Below are positions 60,296 through 64,000 of a DNA stretch of 64,000 nucleotides, piece after piece. How positions within the stretch are numbered: the stretch's first letter is position 1; every line of letters begins with the position of its first letter. The notes under the pieces were generated by a model. The model was not told where the DNA came from and ran no database searches. It was given only the letters and a program-made list of their open reading frames with translations. The stretch is from Odoribacter sp. (GTDB lineage Bacteria > Bacteroidota > Bacteroidia > Bacteroidales > Prolixibacteraceae). Position numbers and translations under genes: made by a program. The stretch spans positions 1 through 64,000 of the forward strand of contig PNOH01000023.1 of NCBI GenBank assembly GCA_013824715.1, given 5' to 3'.

Positions 60296-62017
60296 ATGAA
60301 AAAGAATAAAATATTATTTACCATAGTCCTGGCGGTATTTGCCATTTTGGGTGGCTGCAACAAGGATTTTCTGGAAATCAAGCCAAAAGGGAGCTTGGAT
60401 GAAGGGGTTTTGGCGACCGAAAAAGGTGTTAATACCCTCCTGATTGGAGCTTATTCCTTGCTCGATGGTGTATCTTCACAATTTGGATGGGAAGCAGCTT
60501 CTTCCAACTGGGTATATGGCGATATCCGTGGAATGATTGGAAACAAAGGAACTGATGCAGGCGACCAACCTGATATTAATCCTCTTCAATCATTTTCTGA
60601 AACTTCTACAAACCCTTATCTGAATGTAAAATGGAGATCAGTTTATGAAGCAATTTCAAGATGCAACAGTGTTATTACCGTATCTGGAAAAGCTTTGGCG
60701 GCTGGTACTATAACTAAAGAGCAAAGTGATTTGTTCGTAAAACAAGCAAGAGCTTTGCGCGGATGGTATCACTTTGAAGCATGGAGGATGTGGGCAAAAA
60801 TTCCATACATTGATGAAAAAACTGATCAGTCAAAAGTTGCAAATACAGCAGATGTAAAAGCGCTGATCTTAGCCGACCTTCAGGAAGGTACTACATTGCC
60901 TAACAACATGGGTCAGGTTGGAAGGTTCAACGGAACTGTAGCCAATGTTCTTTTGGCTAAGGCCAAAATGCAGATGAACAAAGACTGGGCTGGAGCTTTG
61001 GCAAACTTAAATGCTGCTAAAACAGGGACAAAAGCCAATGGTGCTCCAATTGGACTTGCTCCAACCTATGGCGAAGTATTTGATATCGTTAACAGGAATG
61101 GTATTGAATCAGTTTATACCGTACAGTACTCTGTGAATGATGGTTCTGGTGGTTGGAACGGCGGTTGGGGAGAAGTTTTGAACTTCCCTTACAAAGGCAG
61201 TGGCGGATCACCAGGTGGATGCTGCGGTTTCTTCCAGGCTACCCAGGAATTTGTGAATTCATTCCGGACAACTGCTGACGGATTGCCAATGCTTGACAAT
61301 TCGTACAACAATTTCCCGGTTAAAAGCGATCAGGGTTTAACTCCTTCCCAGCCTTTTACTCCTGATGCCGGCAACCTTGACCCACGTCTTGACTGGTCTA
61401 TTGGCCGTCGCGGTATTCCATATTGGGATTGGGGAAAACATACCGGTTCAGACTGGATTCGCGACCAATCGTATGCTGGTCCATACAGCCCAAAGAAACA
61501 GGTTTATCAGAAAAAACAGACAGGTCAATATACCGAAGTTGGAAACTGGACATCAGGTTGGACAGCCAACGGATATCGCATGATACGTTATGCTGACATC
61601 TTGTTGTTAGCTGCTGAATGTCAGGTTGAAACAAATGACCTTGCCGGTGCGCTTGCCAATGTAAATGCTGTACGTAACAGGGCTGCCAATCCTGATGGTT
61701 TTGTAATGGATGGCGATGCACCTGCCGCTAAATATGTTGTTGCTCCTTATAAACCATTTACTGATCAAAACCAAGCTCGTTTAGCTCTCAGGATGGAACG
61801 GAAACTTGAGCTCGGTATGGAAGGCCACAGATGGTTCGATTTGAACCGTTGGGGAATTACACAAACCGAACTCAACAGGGTTCTTGCTTATGAAAGAACA
61901 GTGCCATGGGGTAACTCCATGTACGGTTCTGCAACTGTAGGCCCGGAAGATGCTACTTATCCTATTCCTCAACGTCAGATTGACTTGAGTAACGGTAAAT
62001 TGGTACAGAACAGGTAA
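60296..62017 (+). CDS. SusD/RagB-family nutrient-binding lipoprotein
   Basis: 573 residues from ATG 60296. Lipobox LGGC (Cys about 21), then the family-typical start NKDFLEIKPKGSL, SusD N-terminal helical region with TPR-like repeats (about 60-230; SVYEAISRCNSVI, LFVKQARALRGWYHFEAWRMWAKIP) and a C-terminal SusD domain ending RMERKLELGMEGHRWFDLNRW and YPIPQRQIDLSNGKLVQN. It caps the SusC transporter at the outer surface and binds the ligand. It is closed by a terminator hairpin just downstream. Confidence 0.96.
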   Translation: MKKNKILFTIVLAVFAILGGCNKDFLEIKPKGSLDEGVLATEKGVNTLLIGAYSLLDGVSSQFGWEAASSNWVYGDIRGMIGNKGTDAGDQPDINPLQSFSETSTNPYLNVKWRSVYEAISRCNSVITVSGKALAAGTITKEQSDLFVKQARALRGWYHFEAWRMWAKIPYIDEKTDQSKVANTADVKALILADLQEGTTLPNNMGQVGRFNGTVANVLLAKAKMQMNKDWAGALANLNAAKTGTKANGAPIGLAPTYGEVFDIVNRNGIESVYTVQYSVNDGSGGWNGGWGEVLNFPYKGSGGSPGGCCGFFQATQEFVNSFRTTADGLPMLDNSYNNFPVKSDQGLTPSQPFTPDAGNLDPRLDWSIGRRGIPYWDWGKHTGSDWIRDQSYAGPYSPKKQVYQKKQTGQYTEVGNWTSGWTANGYRMIRYADILLLAAECQVETNDLAGALANVNAVRNRAANPDGFVMDGDAPAAKYVVAPYKPFTDQNQARLALRMERKLELGMEGHRWFDLNRWGITQTELNRVLAYERTVPWGNSMYGSATVGPEDATYPIPQRQIDLSNGKLVQNR

Positions 62018-62036
62018 AATTAATTTACTATATGAG

Positions 62037-62073
62037 AAAGTGGGCTACCAATATGGTAGTCCACTTTTTTTTT
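62037..62073 (+). terminator. Rho-independent terminator of susC-susD
   Basis: A 14-bp stem, AAAGTGGGCTACCA against TGGTAGTCCACTTT with one G-U pair and a 3-nt loop (62037-62067), then a run of T to 62073. It directly abuts the promoter of the next gene. Confidence 0.85.
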
Positions 62074-62080
62074 ATATTTG
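62073..62080 (+). promoter_or_regulatory. -7 promoter element (TATATTTG) of the partial CRTAC gene
   Basis: Perfect TAnnTTTG overlapping the end of the terminator T-tract, 35 bp before the ATG at 62116. Confidence 0.6.
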
Positions 62081-62115
62081 CTGCTCGTTTAAAACCTAAT
62101 GTAACTAAAATTAAG

Positions 62116-64000
62116 ATGAGGAATCTATTGTTATTAGTCTGTACCGCGTTAATCTCCGCTTGTTCCGAATCACCTCGATTTCAGCTTATGAGCGCCAGCA
62201 GAACCGGAATTGATTTCAAAAATACGGTTACTGAAACCGACAGTTTTCATGTGATGAGTTACGAATACATCTATAATGGCGCTGGTGTCGGTATCGGTGA
62301 TTTGAATAATGATGGACTCCAGGATATCATTTTTGCAGGGAACCAGGTTTCTCCCAAAGCTTATTTAAATACCGGTAATTTTAAATTTAAGGATATTACT
62401 GAAAATTTTACCGGGCTTACCAATAATCAATGGTTCAGCAGCGTAACTCTTGCCGATGTTAATGGTGATGGATGGGTGGATGTGTATTTCACTTCAACAG
62501 CGAGTCAAAATCCTAAGAAATGTTTGAACAGGTTATGGATCAATAATGGTGTAAAGGAAGGTAAAGACCCAACTTTCACTGAAATGGCAGAGAAATTTGG
62601 AATAGCCAATGAGGATCAGTCAGTCAATGCAGCCTTTTTTGATTATGACAGGGATGGAGACCTTGACCTTTATATCCTGAATAATACGTTGACTCAGCGG
62701 ATGAACACTTCGTACCGAACAAAAGTTACGGATGGAAGCGCTGCCAATAATGATAAACTTTACCGGAATAATAGCGATGGTACTTTTACTGATGTAACGC
62801 TTGAAGCAGGTATTCTGTATGAAGGATTCGGACTTGGACTGGCTATTGGCGACGTAAATAAGGACGGATATCCTGACATTTATGTTTCAAACGACTATAT
62901 GTCGAATGATTTGCTTTATCTTAATCAGGGAAATGGAACCTTCAAAAACGAGATTCGAAAATATTTGTCGTACCAGACTAAATCATCGATGGGCAATGAT
63001 ATGGCTGACGTAAATAATGATGGAAACCTGGACATCATGACTTTAGACATGTTGCCTGAGAAATACTACAAAAAGAAACAAACCATCAACGGGTTCAGCT
63101 ATATTTTCTATGTCAATGATGCAAAATATGATTACGAGCACCAGTATCTCCGGAATATGCTTCATCTTCATAACGGGTTTATAAACGATGAAATGCTTCC
63201 CTATAGCGAAGTGGGTCAGATGATGGGTGTTTATGCGACCGAATGGAGCTGGTCGCCCTTATTTGCTGATTATGACAACGATGGTGATAACGATTTGTTG
63301 GTTACGAATGGATATCCTCGCGACATGACTGACAAGGACTGGACCCGCATGAAAGCACAGGTTTATGGATTTGTTGGCGACGAAAAATATGTGATTGATT
63401 TGGCCCCGGCATTAAAAGTGCCCAATCTCGCCTTTGAAAATACTGGCAATCTTCACTTTGAAAATAAATCAAAAGAATGGTTGCCGGATATTCCTTCATA
63501 CTCTTATGGAGCTGCGTTTGTTGATTTGGATAACGATGGCGACCTTGATTATGTGACCAATAATCTGAATGACGAAGCTTTTATCCTAAAGAATAACACA
63601 ATGGAGAAATCAGACGGCAAAACTGGGTTCCTGAAAATAAAACTTACCGGAAAAGGAAGCAATACCATGGCCATTGGCGCTAAAATTGAGTTGTGGGGCA
63701 ATGGTAATTATCAGTTTGCCGAGCACTTTATGACCAGAGGATATGCTTCGTCAGTTGATCCAATTGTTCATTTCGGGTTGGCTGCCAACTCAGTTATTGA
63801 TTCGGTTAAAGTTACCTGGCCTGCTTCAGGAGAGGTATCATTGCTGAAGGATATTAAGATCAATCAGCAAATTGAAATGAATGAGAATGGTTCAAAACCT
63901 GCAACAAAGAATAAAAGAATTTCCGGAACCGGTGATTATTTGTTTATCAAAAGAGACGGATTGATCAATTATACTCATGACCAAAAGGATTTCATTGATT
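62116..64000 (+). CDS. CRTAC1/UnbV-type FG-GAP repeat lipoprotein (partial, runs off the window)
   Basis: Open from ATG 62116 to the last base (628 codons seen, no stop). Lipobox ISAC (Cys about 15). FG-GAP loops GDLNNDGLQDIIF, ADVNGDGWVDVYF, FDYDRDGDLDLYI and ADYDNDGDNDLLV; ASPIC-like region at about 515-590 (NTMAIGAKIELWGNG, VHFGLAANSVIDSVKVTW). Same architecture as the 1199-residue protein at 30890, so a second propeller probably follows beyond the edge. It follows susC-susD with its own promoter, the usual neighbourhood for this family in Bacteroidota. Confidence 0.93.
   Translation, partial: MRNLLLLVCTALISACSESPRFQLMSASRTGIDFKNTVTETDSFHVMSYEYIYNGAGVGIGDLNNDGLQDIIFAGNQVSPKAYLNTGNFKFKDITENFTGLTNNQWFSSVTLADVNGDGWVDVYFTSTASQNPKKCLNRLWINNGVKEGKDPTFTEMAEKFGIANEDQSVNAAFFDYDRDGDLDLYILNNTLTQRMNTSYRTKVTDGSAANNDKLYRNNSDGTFTDVTLEAGILYEGFGLGLAIGDVNKDGYPDIYVSNDYMSNDLLYLNQGNGTFKNEIRKYLSYQTKSSMGNDMADVNNDGNLDIMTLDMLPEKYYKKKQTINGFSYIFYVNDAKYDYEHQYLRNMLHLHNGFINDEMLPYSEVGQMMGVYATEWSWSPLFADYDNDGDNDLLVTNGYPRDMTDKDWTRMKAQVYGFVGDEKYVIDLAPALKVPNLAFENTGNLHFENKSKEWLPDIPSYSYGAAFVDLDNDGDLDYVTNNLNDEAFILKNNTMEKSDGKTGFLKIKLTGKGSNTMAIGAKIELWGNGNYQFAEHFMTRGYASSVDPIVHFGLAANSVIDSVKVTWPASGEVSLLKDIKINQQIEMNENGSKPATKNKRISGTGDYLFIKRDGLINYTHDQKDFID

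Overview
The window looks like chromosomal DNA of an anaerobic or facultatively anaerobic member of the Bacteroidota, probably a Bacteroidales/Marinilabiliales-type environmental carbohydrate degrader (lineage is inference). Reasons: SusC/SusD nutrient-uptake genes, a type IX secretion partner pair (gliding-type C-terminal domain protein plus PorP/SprF), a DUF4293 membrane protein, DUF4369/TlpA-type thioredoxin, many promoters with the Bacteroidota -7 element TAnnTTTG, almost no Shine-Dalgarno sequences, several intergenic repeat families of the kind common in this phylum, and an oxygen-sensitive glycyl radical enzyme. No rRNA, tRNA, IS element or CRISPR array was seen.

Layout. 1-22 kb is mixed housekeeping and accessory DNA: a GntR/FadR regulator and a fructosamine-kinase-like protein, a NarL-type two-component pair, a TPR protein, a TauE/SafE permease with a tiny secreted peptide, a ParE toxin-antitoxin pair, a rhodanese and a lipoprotein, an intact HigA antitoxin beside a deleted HigB toxin, a TlpA-like oxidoreductase, an AddA-type helicase-nuclease carrying an in-frame block of repeat DNA, a T9SS cargo protein convergent with PorP/SprF, and DUF4293. 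22-31 kb is sugar metabolism: a LacI regulator divergent from kduI-kduD (unsaturated uronate degradation, with a clear operator), then an operon of glycyl radical enzyme activase, glycyl radical enzyme, ROK sugar kinase and DeoR regulator.

31-55 kb is the most unusual part: 14 co-directional genes, mostly for exported proteins. They are four large FG-GAP/VCBS 'CRTAC1/UnbV' proteins, a vanadium-haloperoxidase/PAP2 family lipoprotein, a HzsA-related CxxCH lipoprotein, a three-CxxCH cytochrome c peroxidase-like beta-propeller, a second propeller, two orphan ABC-type substrate-binding proteins without permeases, and four cytoplasmic enzymes: RidA-like, DAHP synthase, asparagine-synthetase-like and radical SAM. 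This looks like a small-molecule or cofactor pathway coupled to periplasmic or extracellular redox proteins. I know of no described system with this composition.

55-64 kb holds an OmpR-type two-component system divergent from a SusC-SusD pair that is followed by a fifth CRTAC1-type protein running off the window.

A shared regulatory signal may join the last two regions. Tandem TTTTAAT repeats at 10-11 bp spacing occur in front of the first CRTAC gene (30750-30788), in front of the seven-gene CRTAC/haem/DAHP-synthase operon (36277-36305) and, in opposite orientation, between the OmpR-type regulator and susC (56994-57042). This is the geometry of PhoB/OmpR-family operators. Two copies of a roughly 150-bp nested palindrome lie in front of the haloperoxidase gene and the second substrate-binding protein gene.
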